The position numbers and the translations under genes are program-made. The notes beneath the pieces were generated by a model. It saw only the letters and a program-made list of their open reading frames with translations. It made no database searches and was not told the DNA's origin. DNA of 5,874 nucleotides from Halieaceae bacterium (GTDB taxonomy: Bacteria; Pseudomonadota; Gammaproteobacteria; Pseudomonadales; Halieaceae): contig DOVB01000044.1 of NCBI GenBank assembly GCA_003520285.1, forward strand, positions 1 to 5,874, read 5' to 3'. This document shows, piece after piece, positions 1 through 5,874 of the stretch (its first letter is position 1; each line of letters begins with the position of its first letter).

Positions 1-213
1 TTGGTTAGCGCAATTGAACATATCACCGAGATCCACCAATTTTATGGGGCTTTTATGGGGCCTCGGTTTGCGAGAAAGCATGTAGGTTGGTATTTTGAGT
101 CCATGCAACTAGATCGAATCTTCCGATCTCAGTTCAACGCTCTGCAAACAGCCAACGAGCAACTCGATTTTTTGAATGAACTGAGTTTGTCACTCAAGGC
201 GAAAGTAGCGTAA
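1..213 (+). CDS. dusB: tRNA-dihydrouridine synthase B, C-terminal fragment (5' end outside window)
   Basis: This is the last 70 codons of a gene entering from the left edge. The TTG at base 1 is most likely an internal Leu codon, not a start. The fragment closely resembles the C-terminal helical domain of DusB as I recall it from E. coli: the stretch HQFYGAFMGPRFARKHVGWY at residues 12-31 corresponds to HDFYG...RIARKHVSWY, followed by FRSQFNAL and a run of acidic and hydrophobic residues ending at the TAA stop. DusB reduces specific uridines in the tRNA D-loop to dihydrouridine using FMN and NAD(P)H. The FMN-binding TIM barrel and catalytic Cys lie upstream and cannot be seen. Being directly followed by fis is the classical dusB-fis operon arrangement of Gammaproteobacteria, which separates it from DusA and DusC. 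The stop codon overlaps a small ATG (TAATG, bases 211-215). Confidence 0.93.
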   Translation: MVSAIEHITEIHQFYGAFMGPRFARKHVGWYFESMQLDRIFRSQFNALQTANEQLDFLNELSLSLKAKVA

Positions 214-245
214 TGAATAAGAACAATAAGAGGCCTGTCTCATGA
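213..245 (+). other. 10-codon ORF bridging dusB and fis by stop/start overlaps
   Basis: An ATG at 213 overlaps the dusB TAA (TAATG), and the frame runs [10 protein letters not shown] to a TGA at 243-245, which overlaps the fis ATG (ATGA, 242-245). GAAAG at 201-205 could act as a weak ribosome binding site. It might be a coupling leader that passes ribosomes from dusB to fis, or the displaced N-terminus of a longer Fis after a frameshift. It might equally be chance, because so short a frame needs no explanation. No function is claimed. Confidence 0.3.
228..233 (+). promoter_or_regulatory. Ribosome binding site of fis
   Basis: AAGAGG lies 8 bases before the ATG at 242 and supports that start. 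An in-frame TAA at 227-229 rules out any longer Fis frame upstream, so this site sets the short form of the protein. Confidence 0.65.
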
Positions 246-469
246 GTCTGCGCGATGCGGTGAATCAAAGCTTAGTGACTTACTTCGACCAAATGGGTGA
301 CGAAATGCCGACTGGCCTGTACGAGATGGTCATCAGTGAAGTTGAACGTCCTCTGCTCTCCCACGTCATGCAACAAGCGCAGAATAACCAGTGTAAAGCA
401 GCGCAGATGCTTGGACTCAACCGAGGCACCCTCCGCAAGAAACTTAAGCATTACCAACTCATCGATTAG
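242..469 (+). CDS. fis: DNA-binding protein Fis, short form
   Basis: Fis is a small homodimeric nucleoid protein that bends DNA and regulates rRNA, tRNA and many growth-phase genes. This copy has 75 residues. It begins at the family's conserved core (SLRDAV, then YF at 14-15), continues with the dimerisation helices ([14 protein letters not shown], 26-39), and ends with a helix-turn-helix at about 49-71 whose recognition helix reads [11 protein letters not shown]. Asn60, Arg61, Arg65, Lys66 and Lys67 line up with E. coli Asn84, Arg85, Arg89, Lys90 and Lys91, so DNA binding should be intact. E. coli Fis has 98 residues; the 24 or so missing at the front include the beta-hairpin arm used to activate DNA invertases. 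The gene sits between dusB and purH, 28 bases after the former and 7 before the latter. The start is fixed by an upstream in-frame stop and a good ribosome binding site. A frameshift that hides a longer N-terminus remains possible. Confidence 0.95.
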   Translation: MSLRDAVNQSLVTYFDQMGDEMPTGLYEMVISEVERPLLSHVMQQAQNNQCKAAQMLGLNRGTLRKKLKHYQLID

Positions 470-471
470 GA
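468..471 (+). promoter_or_regulatory. Ribosome binding site of purH, overlapping the fis stop codon
   Basis: AGGA, partly inside the fis TAG (467-469), stands 5 bases before the ATG at 477. The alternative ATG at 471 would sit directly on this site with no spacer, so 477 is preferred. Confidence 0.5.
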
Positions 472-476
472 TGGAC

Positions 477-2051
477 ATGACCGACTCTTCTCTCGCTCCA
501 ATTAAACAAGCACTCATTAGCGTCTCTGACAAAACTGGCATCGTTGAATTTGCGCAAGCGCTGTCTGCGATGAATATCGAACTCATCTCTACCGGCGGCA
601 CTTACTCACTGCTGTCCGAAGCGGGATTAAACGTTCGTGAGATCTCAAACTACACCGGATTTCCAGAGATGATGGACGGCCGAGTCAAAACCCTGCACCC
701 CAAAGTGCACGGCGGCATATTGGGCCGGCGAGGCATCGATAACGATCTGATGAGCGCCCATGGCATAGAAGCAATCGATCTGGTCGTGGTAAATTTGTAT
801 CCTTTCGCAGCGACCGTCGCGAACCCTAATTGCACTCAAGAAGAGGCGATTGAGAACATCGATATCGGTGGACCAACCATGGTGCGCTCGGCGGCGAAAA
901 ATCACCGCGACGTGACAATCATCGTCAACGCCAGCGACTACCAACGCGTCCTCACAGAGCTACAAGAAACGGGCGGTGCAACGCGTTACGAAACGCGCTT
1001 CGATCTTGCCATCAAAGCATTTGAGCACACAGCGCGCTATGACGCTGCCATCGCAAATCACTTTGGGCAGTTTGTGGCTGGTGGCGAGCCCCGATTCCCA
1101 AGAACGTATACCAAGCAGTATCGCAAAGTTGAAACCATGCGCTATGGCGAGAATCCGCATCAAGAGGCCGCTTTTTATACCGAGCAGCAAACGCCCGCAG
1201 CCAGTATTGCCAGCACTCGACAAGTTCAGGGCAAGGCTCTCAGCTATAACAACGTCGCCGATACTGATGCCGCACTTGAGTGCGTTAAAGTCTTTGAGGC
1301 ACCCAGTTGCGTCATCGTCAAACACGCCAACCCCTGCGGCGTTGCGTCTGCTGAGACTCTCGTGACAGCCTATCAAAAAGCATTTGAAACAGACCGTGAA
1401 AGTGCCTTCGGGGGCATTATCGCCTTCAACCGAGCGCTCGACGCTGTCACCGCAAGAGCGATTATCGACCAACAGTTTGTCGAGGTGATCATCGCTCCCA
1501 CAGTAGAGCCTGATGCACTGCCGATTTTAGCCGAAAAAACCAATGTCCGAGTCCTTACTACAGAGCAATGGACACCAACCAGTGCTGCGCTTGACATCAA
1601 ACAAGTCCATGGCGGGATTCTGCTGCAAGATCGAGATTTAGGTCTCGTTACTGCCAATGAGCTCACCGTTGTCTCGCAACGAGCACCGACCTCGACAGAA
1701 CTCACCGATCTATTGTTTGCCTGGAAAGTTGCCAAGTTTGTGAAGAGTAATGCCATCGTCTACGCTCAGAATGAGCGCACAATAGGCGTCGGTGCGGGTC
1801 AGATGTCGCGCGTCAACTCGGCACGAATTGCGGCGATTAAGGCCGAGCACGCAGGCCTTGCGGTAAGCGGCTCGGTCATGGCGTCAGACGCCTTTTTCCC
1901 TTTTCGAGATGGTATCGATAACGCTGCCAAATCAGGGATCACCGCAGTCATTCAACCCGGTGGATCGATTCGTGATGATGAGGTCATCGCAGCAGCAGAT
2001 GAAGCGAATATTGCCATGGTCTTTACTGGCATGAGACATTTCCGGCACTAG
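477..2051 (+). CDS. purH: Bifunctional AICAR transformylase / IMP cyclohydrolase
   Basis: PurH carries out the last two steps of purine synthesis in the cytosol: it formylates AICAR with 10-formyltetrahydrofolate and closes the ring to IMP. From the ATG at 477 the protein has 524 residues (E. coli about 529). The N-terminal MGS-like cyclohydrolase domain shows ISVSDKTG (14-21), STGGT (38-42), [18 protein letters not shown] (65-82) and NLYPF (106-110), followed by the [16 protein letters not shown] motif. The C-terminal transformylase domain shows RYGENPHQ, the catalytic Lys282-His283 in [40 protein letters not shown] and the closing [13 protein letters not shown]...FTGMRHFRH. All expected motifs are present. 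The open frame continues upstream to 297 inside fis, but only the ATG codons at 471 and 477 fit the family's N-terminus, and 477 has the better ribosome binding site spacing. It is followed 13 bases later by purD, as in the common purHD pair. Confidence 0.98.
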   Translation: MTDSSLAPIKQALISVSDKTGIVEFAQALSAMNIELISTGGTYSLLSEAGLNVREISNYTGFPEMMDGRVKTLHPKVHGGILGRRGIDNDLMSAHGIEAIDLVVVNLYPFAATVANPNCTQEEAIENIDIGGPTMVRSAAKNHRDVTIIVNASDYQRVLTELQETGGATRYETRFDLAIKAFEHTARYDAAIANHFGQFVAGGEPRFPRTYTKQYRKVETMRYGENPHQEAAFYTEQQTPAASIASTRQVQGKALSYNNVADTDAALECVKVFEAPSCVIVKHANPCGVASAETLVTAYQKAFETDRESAFGGIIAFNRALDAVTARAIIDQQFVEVIIAPTVEPDALPILAEKTNVRVLTTEQWTPTSAALDIKQVHGGILLQDRDLGLVTANELTVVSQRAPTSTELTDLLFAWKVAKFVKSNAIVYAQNERTIGVGAGQMSRVNSARIAAIKAEHAGLAVSGSVMASDAFFPFRDGIDNAAKSGITAVIQPGGSIRDDEVIAAADEANIAMVFTGMRHFRH

Positions 2052-2064
2052 AGAGACAAATAAA

Positions 2065-3336
2065 ATGAAACTACTGGTTATTGGTAGCGGCGGCCGGGAA
2101 CATGCTTTGGCATTCAAGGCTTCTCAATCACCATTGGTAGACACCGTATTTGTTGCCCCAGGAAATGCGGGTACTGCCTCTGAACCCGGACTCGTGAATG
2201 TTCCGATTGACCCCCTAGACTTTGAGGCTCTGGCGCAGTTCGTGATGTCGAACGATATCGGACTCACTATCGTCGGTCCCGAGATCCCATTGGTAGCCGG
2301 CATCGTCGACGATTTTTCAAAGCGAGGTCTGCCCTGCTTCGGCCCCTGTCAGGCGGCGGCCCAACTTGAGGGCTCGAAAGCGTTTACCAAAGAATTCTTG
2401 GTGCGTCACAATATCCCAACCGCGCACTATCGTGCATTCACAGAAACTGATCCTGCGATTGCCTATATCCGCCAGCACGGCGCGCCGATCGTGGTCAAAG
2501 CAGATGGACTAGCGGCGGGCAAAGGTGTCGTCGTCGCAATGACCGAAGCAGAGGCTATCGATGCCGTCTGCGATATGCTCTCTGGAAATGCCTTCGGAGA
2601 TGCGGGCTGTCGTGTCGTCATAGAGGAATGTCTGATCGGCGAAGAGGCCAGCTTCATCGTCATTTGCGACGGTGAACATGCCCTGCCAATGGCCACAAGC
2701 CAGGATCATAAGCGAGTGGGCGAAGCAGATACCGGACCTAACACTGGCGGCATGGGTGCGTACTCCCCGGCGCCCGTAGTGACAACCGAGATTCACGACA
2801 TCATTATGCAGCAAGTCATTTACCCGACATTGCGAGGAATGGCAGCAGAAGGGACGCCCTATGTCGGATTCTTGTATGCCGGCGTCATGATCGACGCACA
2901 GGGCATGCCAAAAGTCATCGAGTTCAACTGCCGTTTTGGCGATCCTGAAACACAGCCAATTATGATGCGTCTCCAATCAGATTTGGTCACCCTATGCCAA
3001 GCGGCCTTGAGCGGAGACCTCGCGAACCAGACCATTCAATGGGATCCCAGACCCAGCATCGGGGTCGTACTTGCAGCAGAGGGTTATCCGTCAAACTATC
3101 GCATCGGAGATCCAATTGCGGGGCTTACCGATATCTCGGATCCAGACGTTAAAGTATTCCATGCGGGTACCAAGCTGACCAATGGCGCGGTATGCACCAG
3201 CGGTGGCCGGGTGCTTTGCGTGACCGCTCTCGGCGCGGACTTAAAAGACGCCCAAAACCGCTGTTATGACGCGACAAAAGCGATATCATGGAACGGAATG
3301 TTTTACCGCCGCGATATAGGCTGGAGAGCGCTGTAG
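2065..3336 (+). CDS. purD: Phosphoribosylamine-glycine ligase (GAR synthetase)
   Basis: PurD joins glycine to 5-phosphoribosylamine with ATP to give GAR, the second step of purine synthesis. The 423 residues match the family's usual 420-430. The N-domain opens with LLVIGSGGREHALA (3-16). The ATP-grasp region includes VKADGLAAGKGVVVA (144-158), the EECLIGEEASF stretch, SQDHKRVGEADTGPNTGGMG, and the metal- and ATP-binding segment IEFNCRFGDPETQ (285-297, with Glu286 and Asn288). The C-domain holds KVFHAGTKL, GGRVLCVTALG and the terminal FYRRDIGWRAL, almost the same as in E. coli. The ATG at 2065 is preceded by a weak purine-rich GAGAGA (2051-2056) that begins at the last base of the purH stop codon, which suggests partial reliance on ribosomes arriving from purH. 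The 3' end lies in a potential hairpin described separately. Confidence 0.98.
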   Translation: MKLLVIGSGGREHALAFKASQSPLVDTVFVAPGNAGTASEPGLVNVPIDPLDFEALAQFVMSNDIGLTIVGPEIPLVAGIVDDFSKRGLPCFGPCQAAAQLEGSKAFTKEFLVRHNIPTAHYRAFTETDPAIAYIRQHGAPIVVKADGLAAGKGVVVAMTEAEAIDAVCDMLSGNAFGDAGCRVVIEECLIGEEASFIVICDGEHALPMATSQDHKRVGEADTGPNTGGMGAYSPAPVVTTEIHDIIMQQVIYPTLRGMAAEGTPYVGFLYAGVMIDAQGMPKVIEFNCRFGDPETQPIMMRLQSDLVTLCQAALSGDLANQTIQWDPRPSIGVVLAAEGYPSNYRIGDPIAGLTDISDPDVKVFHAGTKLTNGAVCTSGGRVLCVTALGADLKDAQNRCYDATKAISWNGMFYRRDIGWRAL

Positions 3337-3344
3337 CGCCCTCT
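3323..3344 (+). other. Hairpin spanning the purD stop codon
   Basis: GGAGAGCGC (3323-3331) and GCGCCCTCT (3336-3344) can pair around a TGTA loop: four G-C pairs, one A-C mismatch, then three Watson-Crick pairs and a G-T. The TAG stop (3334-3336) sits at the loop. No T-run follows, so it is not a standard intrinsic terminator. It ends 4 bases before the coq7 ribosome binding site and might affect mRNA stability or coq7 translation, but that is inference. Confidence 0.35.
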
Positions 3345-3348
3345 AAAG

Positions 3349-3355
3349 AAGGAGG
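3349..3355 (+). promoter_or_regulatory. Consensus ribosome binding site of coq7
   Basis: AAGGAGG, the full anti-Shine-Dalgarno complement, lies 5 bases before the GTG at 3361. It decides the start: the overlapping GTG at 3359 runs straight into TGA. It is far stronger than the sites before purH and purD. Confidence 0.85.
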
Positions 3356-3360
3356 CCCGT

Positions 3361-4029
3361 GTGACAAGCTTGCCACTAGTACCTGTTAAGCCTCGGCGTT
3401 TGAGTGTTTTTGACCGGCTGATCGGCGAGCTCGACACGGTCGTCAAAACCCTCACTCACAAAGGTTTACAACCGTCGCGACCAAGTCCAGCAGACGGCCA
3501 TAGCGAAGGTGTGACCCACCTACGTCAGAGGCGCCACGTTGCTGGCCTCATGCGGGTCAATCACGCTGGCGAGGTGTGCGCTCAGGCTCTGTATCAGGGG
3601 CAAGCTCTCACCGCGAAGCTGCCAGAAGTTCGTTCTGAAATGCAATCAGCCGCGCAAGAAGAGATCGATCACCTAGTGTGGTGTAAGCAACGCCTCGATC
3701 AATTAGACAGCCAACCAAGTGCACTCAATCCACTCTGGTACACACTGTCATTTGGCCTTGGTGCGGCGGCAGGTTTGGCAGGAGATAAGTGGTCGCTCGG
3801 CTTTGTGGCAGCCACCGAAGAGCGAGTCTGTCGACATCTCAAGGACCATTTAAAACAGCTACCGCTTGCAGACCGTCGCTCTCGACTGGTCTTACAAACA
3901 ATGATCGAAGACGAGCAGCGACATGGCGATGCGGCACTGCAAGCGGGCGGTGCTGAGCTGCCTCAGCCAATTAAAACGGTAATGACGCAGGTTGCCACGC
4001 TGATGACCAAAACCAGCTACTACTTATAG
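3361..4029 (+). CDS. coq7: Coq7-type di-iron demethoxyubiquinone hydroxylase
   Basis: The enzyme hydroxylates 2-polyprenyl-3-methyl-6-methoxy-1,4-benzoquinone, the penultimate step of ubiquinone synthesis, at the inner face of the cytoplasmic membrane. It replaces the flavin enzyme UbiF used by E. coli. The 222 residues carry a complete di-iron site in a ferritin-like four-helix fold: Glu71 (RVNHAGEV), Glu101 and His104 (EEIDH), Glu153 (AATEE), Glu185 and His188 (EDEQRH). The spacing of the first four ligands matches human COQ7 (60, 90, 93, 142). A hydrophobic, Gly/Ala-rich stretch at about 126-151 (WYTLSFGLGAAAGLAG onward) is the likely membrane-contact helix. The protein strongly resembles the Pseudomonas aeruginosa homologue as I recall it (GEVCAQALYQGQALTAKLPEVR is nearly shared). 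The N-terminal 50 residues are variable. The start is GTG, set by a perfect ribosome binding site. It lies 24 bases after purD on the same strand and converges with osmC, 22 bases away. Confidence 0.96.
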   Translation: MTSLPLVPVKPRRLSVFDRLIGELDTVVKTLTHKGLQPSRPSPADGHSEGVTHLRQRRHVAGLMRVNHAGEVCAQALYQGQALTAKLPEVRSEMQSAAQEEIDHLVWCKQRLDQLDSQPSALNPLWYTLSFGLGAAAGLAGDKWSLGFVAATEERVCRHLKDHLKQLPLADRRSRLVLQTMIEDEQRHGDAALQAGGAELPQPIKTVMTQVATLMTKTSYYL

Positions 4030-4051
4030 CGCCGTGATCTAACGATCGAGT

Positions 4052-4486
4052 TCAGTCGGCCGTCTCGCCAAACTCTACCACCTCAAAGGTGTGAGACACC
4101 TTGACGCCAGCAGCGCCTAGCATGATCGAGGCAGAGCAATACTTTTCTGCCGACAGCGCCACTGCTCGCTCGACCTGAGACGCTTTTAAGTTAACCCCTG
4201 TCACGGTGAAATGCATCGCAATTTCAGTAAATACCGCTGGCACCGCATCTGCCCGCTCAGCTCGCAAATCGACCACACAATCCACCACCTTTTGACGACT
4301 TTTTTCGAGCATACTAATCACGTCAAAGCTGGCGCAACCTCCCGTTCCGATAAGTAACATCTCCATCGGTCTGAGTCCTTTATTGTGCCCTCCAAGGGAT
4401 TCTGGGCCATCCATTACTACCACGTGGCCACTGCCGCTTTCGCCCAAAAATTGCTTCCCATCGGTCCATTTTACACGCGCTTCCAC
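4052..4486 (-). CDS. OsmC family protein, YhfA type
   Basis: This 144-residue protein belongs to the OsmC/Ohr superfamily and is closest to E. coli YhfA (about 134 residues): it shares ARVKW at the start, FLGES, PMEMLLIGTGGC, a VVDC segment, HFTVTG and LSAEKYCS. The two conserved cysteines, Cys51 (GGC) and Cys117 (KYC), occupy the positions that form the redox pair in OsmC/Ohr peroxidases; Cys70 is extra and also present in YhfA. Family members with this pair reduce organic hydroperoxides, but the role of the YhfA branch is not settled, so peroxidase activity is inference. Relative to YhfA there is a small insertion around residues 29-36 (ESLGGHNK) and a slightly longer C-terminus. The start is a GTG at 4486, chosen for the consensus ribosome binding site before it. 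It lies 51 bases downstream of trpC on the same strand. Confidence 0.93.
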   Translation of the reverse strand: MEARVKWTDGKQFLGESGSGHVVVMDGPESLGGHNKGLRPMEMLLIGTGGCASFDVISMLEKSRQKVVDCVVDLRAERADAVPAVFTEIAMHFTVTGVNLKASQVERAVALSAEKYCSASIMLGAAGVKVSHTFEVVEFGETAD

Positions 4487-4490
4487 CGAG

Positions 4491-4497
4491 CCTCCTT
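4491..4497 (-). promoter_or_regulatory. Consensus ribosome binding site of the OsmC-family gene
   Basis: On the minus strand AAGGAGG stands 4 bases before the GTG start at 4486. The strong site suggests the gene is translated independently of trpC even if cotranscribed with it. Confidence 0.8.
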
Positions 4498-4537
4498 GAC
4501 TGTAACAATGCCGATCACGAAGATCGACGTTCAGAGT

Positions 4538-5341
4538 TCATCTGTCTGATTCAAATAATGCCTTCAACGCCAGTCCCGGATCGGGCTCTCGCATAAAGGC
4601 TTCGCCAATTAGAAAACCATGCACACCGCTGCTCCGCATAAGAGTCACATCGGCACGAGAGTGGATGCCGCTCTCGGTCACCACCGATACACCCTGAGGC
4701 ACCTCAGACAACAATTGGATGGTCGTGTTTAAATCGGTATTAAAAGTATGCAAATCCCGATTGTTAACACCAAGAATCGAGGCCCCTAACTTTAGGGCCC
4801 GCTCTAACTCTTGCCTGTTATGCACTTCTATCAGACTGTGCAATCGATAAGCGCTTGCAACTGCAAACAAGTCCTGCAGCTCGGCGTCGTCAAGGACGGC
4901 GGCTATCAGCAAAATGGCATCGGCACCAATCGCCCTTGCCTCGGCGATTTGGACAGCATCCACAGTAAAATCTTTGCGCAAAACGGGAATGTCACAGGCC
5001 GCTCTTGCCTGTTGCAAATAATCATCATGACCCTGGAAAAAATCGACGTCAGTGAGCACTGACAAACATGCTGCGCCATAATTCGCATAGGAATGTGCTA
5101 TTTCTGCGGGGTTAAAATCCTCTCGTATCACTCCCTTGCTCGGCGACGCCTTCTTGACCTCTGCTATTACCGCGGCTTCTTGCCGCTGACAACGCGAAAC
5201 AATCGCGCCCTCAAAATCTCGCACCGGGGTTTGTTGCTGCTGCAAGTCCTCTAGGTCAGCGAGGGACATACGACGCTTTAGAACGGCAACTTCTTCCCAT
5301 TTGCGGCTAACGATGGTCTTTAGAATCGTGGGTGTACTCAT
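4538..5341 (-). CDS. trpC: Indole-3-glycerol phosphate synthase
   Basis: TrpC closes the ring of carboxyphenylamino-deoxyribulose phosphate, releasing CO2 and water to give indole-3-glycerol phosphate for tryptophan synthase. The 267 residues form one (beta/alpha)8 barrel with no fused TrpF domain, unlike the enteric TrpCF. The family's catalytic residues are all in place and in register with Sulfolobus IGPS: Glu61 and Lys63 (AEVKKASPSKG), Lys123 (VLRKDF), Glu172 (IEVH), Asn193 (GVNNRDL) and Glu223 (TESGI). The phosphate-binding end is GVHGFLIGEAFM. The ATG overlaps the trpD stop (ATGA, 5338-5341), and the ribosome binding site before it is poor (AGAG close to the start), so translation is probably coupled to trpD. 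A Gln run at 34-37 in the N-terminal helix region is harmless. Confidence 0.97.
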   Translation of the reverse strand: MSTPTILKTIVSRKWEEVAVLKRRMSLADLEDLQQQQTPVRDFEGAIVSRCQRQEAAVIAEVKKASPSKGVIREDFNPAEIAHSYANYGAACLSVLTDVDFFQGHDDYLQQARAACDIPVLRKDFTVDAVQIAEARAIGADAILLIAAVLDDAELQDLFAVASAYRLHSLIEVHNRQELERALKLGASILGVNNRDLHTFNTDLNTTIQLLSEVPQGVSVVTESGIHSRADVTLMRSSGVHGFLIGEAFMREPDPGLALKALFESDR

Positions 5342-5874
5342 AGCTCTATTGCCGCCGCCGCCATAATTTGCGTGAACTGAATGAAGCTACTGAGCTTTTC
5401 CTTGGCCTGCCCCGTTGCAATCACATCGGCCGCCAGCTCAACACCCGCAGTCAGCGTCTGCGCACAGCCGCTCACATACAAAGCTGCGCCCGCGTTCAGG
5501 GCTATCATCGCCCGTGCGGCGTCAAACTGATCGCCCGCCTTGTTAGCCAGTGCGCTCGAAATCAACAGTGCCGATTCAGAAGCGCTGGTGACCACCAAGC
5601 TCGCGAGGCTTGTGCTGGCATAACCCAGTTGTTCTGGTGTCACTTGATAGTGGGTTATTTGGCCATCACGAAGTTCCGTAACATCGCTCGGGCCAGAGAG
5701 ACTCAATTCATCGAGACCACCATGGCCGTGAACCACTAAAGCGTGTTCAGTGCCCAGTGCGGCTAAGACCTGTGCCATAAAATCACATAAACTTGGCTCA
5801 AAAACACCCACCACCTGCCGCTTGGCAAAGGCGGGATTGGTGAGAGGCCCAAGAATGTTAAACAGGGTTCTCAT
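5338..5874 (-). CDS. trpD: Anthranilate phosphoribosyltransferase, C-terminal part (5' end outside window)
   Basis: TrpD transfers phosphoribose from PRPP to anthranilate, the step that leads to the TrpC pathway. The 178 residues are roughly the C-terminal half of a family of about 340; the frame is open to the right edge. The ATG at 5874-5872 is almost certainly an internal Met, because it falls just before RTLFNILGPLTNP, a conserved internal motif whose Arg contacts anthranilate. GTEHALVVHG and GLDELS follow; the Asp-Glu pair (fragment residues 55-56) is the Mg-PRPP site of the family. The C-terminal helical part shows ALNAGAALYVSG and ends in a run of four alanines coded by a GCC repeat (plus-strand bases 5351-5362). 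The PRPP-binding glycine loop lies outside the window. It overlaps trpC by 4 bases; trpG would be expected further upstream. Confidence 0.95.
   Translation of the reverse strand: MRTLFNILGPLTNPAFAKRQVVGVFEPSLCDFMAQVLAALGTEHALVVHGHGGLDELSLSGPSDVTELRDGQITHYQVTPEQLGYASTSLASLVVTSASESALLISSALANKAGDQFDAARAMIALNAGAALYVSGCAQTLTAGVELAADVIATGQAKEKLSSFIQFTQIMAAAAIEL

Noticed and set aside
297..476. Upstream extension of the purH frame through fis
   Set aside because: The extra residues are an out-of-frame reading of fis and match nothing in the PurH N-terminus, which begins at 471 or 477.
960..1472. Long antisense open frame (170 codons) inside purH
   Set aside because: It lies wholly opposite a well-conserved purH, has no ribosome binding site I could see and resembles no family; it is a shadow of the coding strand.
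2509..2976. Antisense open frame (155 codons) inside purD
   Set aside because: It overlaps the conserved ATP-grasp region of purD, and its His/Cys/Arg-rich translation looks like a reverse-strand artefact.
4036..4048. GATC and CGATCG repeats between coq7 and the OsmC-family gene
   Set aside because: Stems of four pairs are expected by chance; they make no stable terminator and show no attachment-site structure.
4079..4091. Small hairpin CACCT-CAA-AGGTG in the 3' end of the OsmC-family gene, considered as a terminator
   Set aside because: It has only five pairs, lies inside the coding sequence and has no T-run on either side.
5351..5362. Four GCC triplets near the trpD 3' end
   Set aside because: They simply encode four alanines in the TrpD tail and are too short to call a functional repeat.
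1..5874. Possible mobile element, phage, defence or novel system
   Set aside because: Every sizeable stretch is explained by a conserved housekeeping gene, the gaps are at most about 50 bases, and there are no transposase, integrase, tRNA or repeat-array signatures.

Overview
This window is an ordinary housekeeping region of a gammaproteobacterial chromosome of moderate GC content. Three things point there: a fis gene directly downstream of dusB, the dusB-fis-purH-purD order known from Pseudomonas and relatives, and a Coq7-type di-iron ubiquinone hydroxylase beside an OsmC/YhfA gene. TrpC is monofunctional and shares a trpD-trpC unit, which resembles pseudomonads and many marine Gammaproteobacteria rather than enterics. 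I cannot name a genus.

Plus strand, about 1-4029: the 3' end of dusB (tRNA dihydrouridine synthase), fis (nucleoid protein), purH and purD (purine synthesis), then coq7 (ubiquinone synthesis). The gaps are 28, 7, 13 and 24 bases, so this is probably one transcription unit whose promoter lies upstream of dusB, outside the window. PurD acts early in the pathway (phosphoribosylamine to GAR) and PurH carries out the last two steps (AICAR to IMP).

Minus strand, about 5874-4052: the 3' part of trpD, trpC overlapping it by 4 bases (ATGA), and an OsmC-family gene after a 51-base gap. TrpD and TrpC catalyse consecutive steps of tryptophan synthesis. The two transcription units converge, with only 22 bases between the coq7 and osmC stop codons and no convincing terminator there.

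I found no mobile element, CRISPR array, RNA gene, toxin or defence gene, and no sign of a new system. No gene-free stretch exceeds about 50 bases. The points worth a second look are small. The Fis protein is short and lacks the N-terminal arm, and a 10-codon ORF is wedged between dusB and fis by stop/start overlaps at both ends. A hairpin surrounds the purD stop codon just before the very strong coq7 ribosome binding site. The coq7/osmC/trpC neighbourhood lacks the crp/vfr and speD genes that I recall from the equivalent Pseudomonas region.
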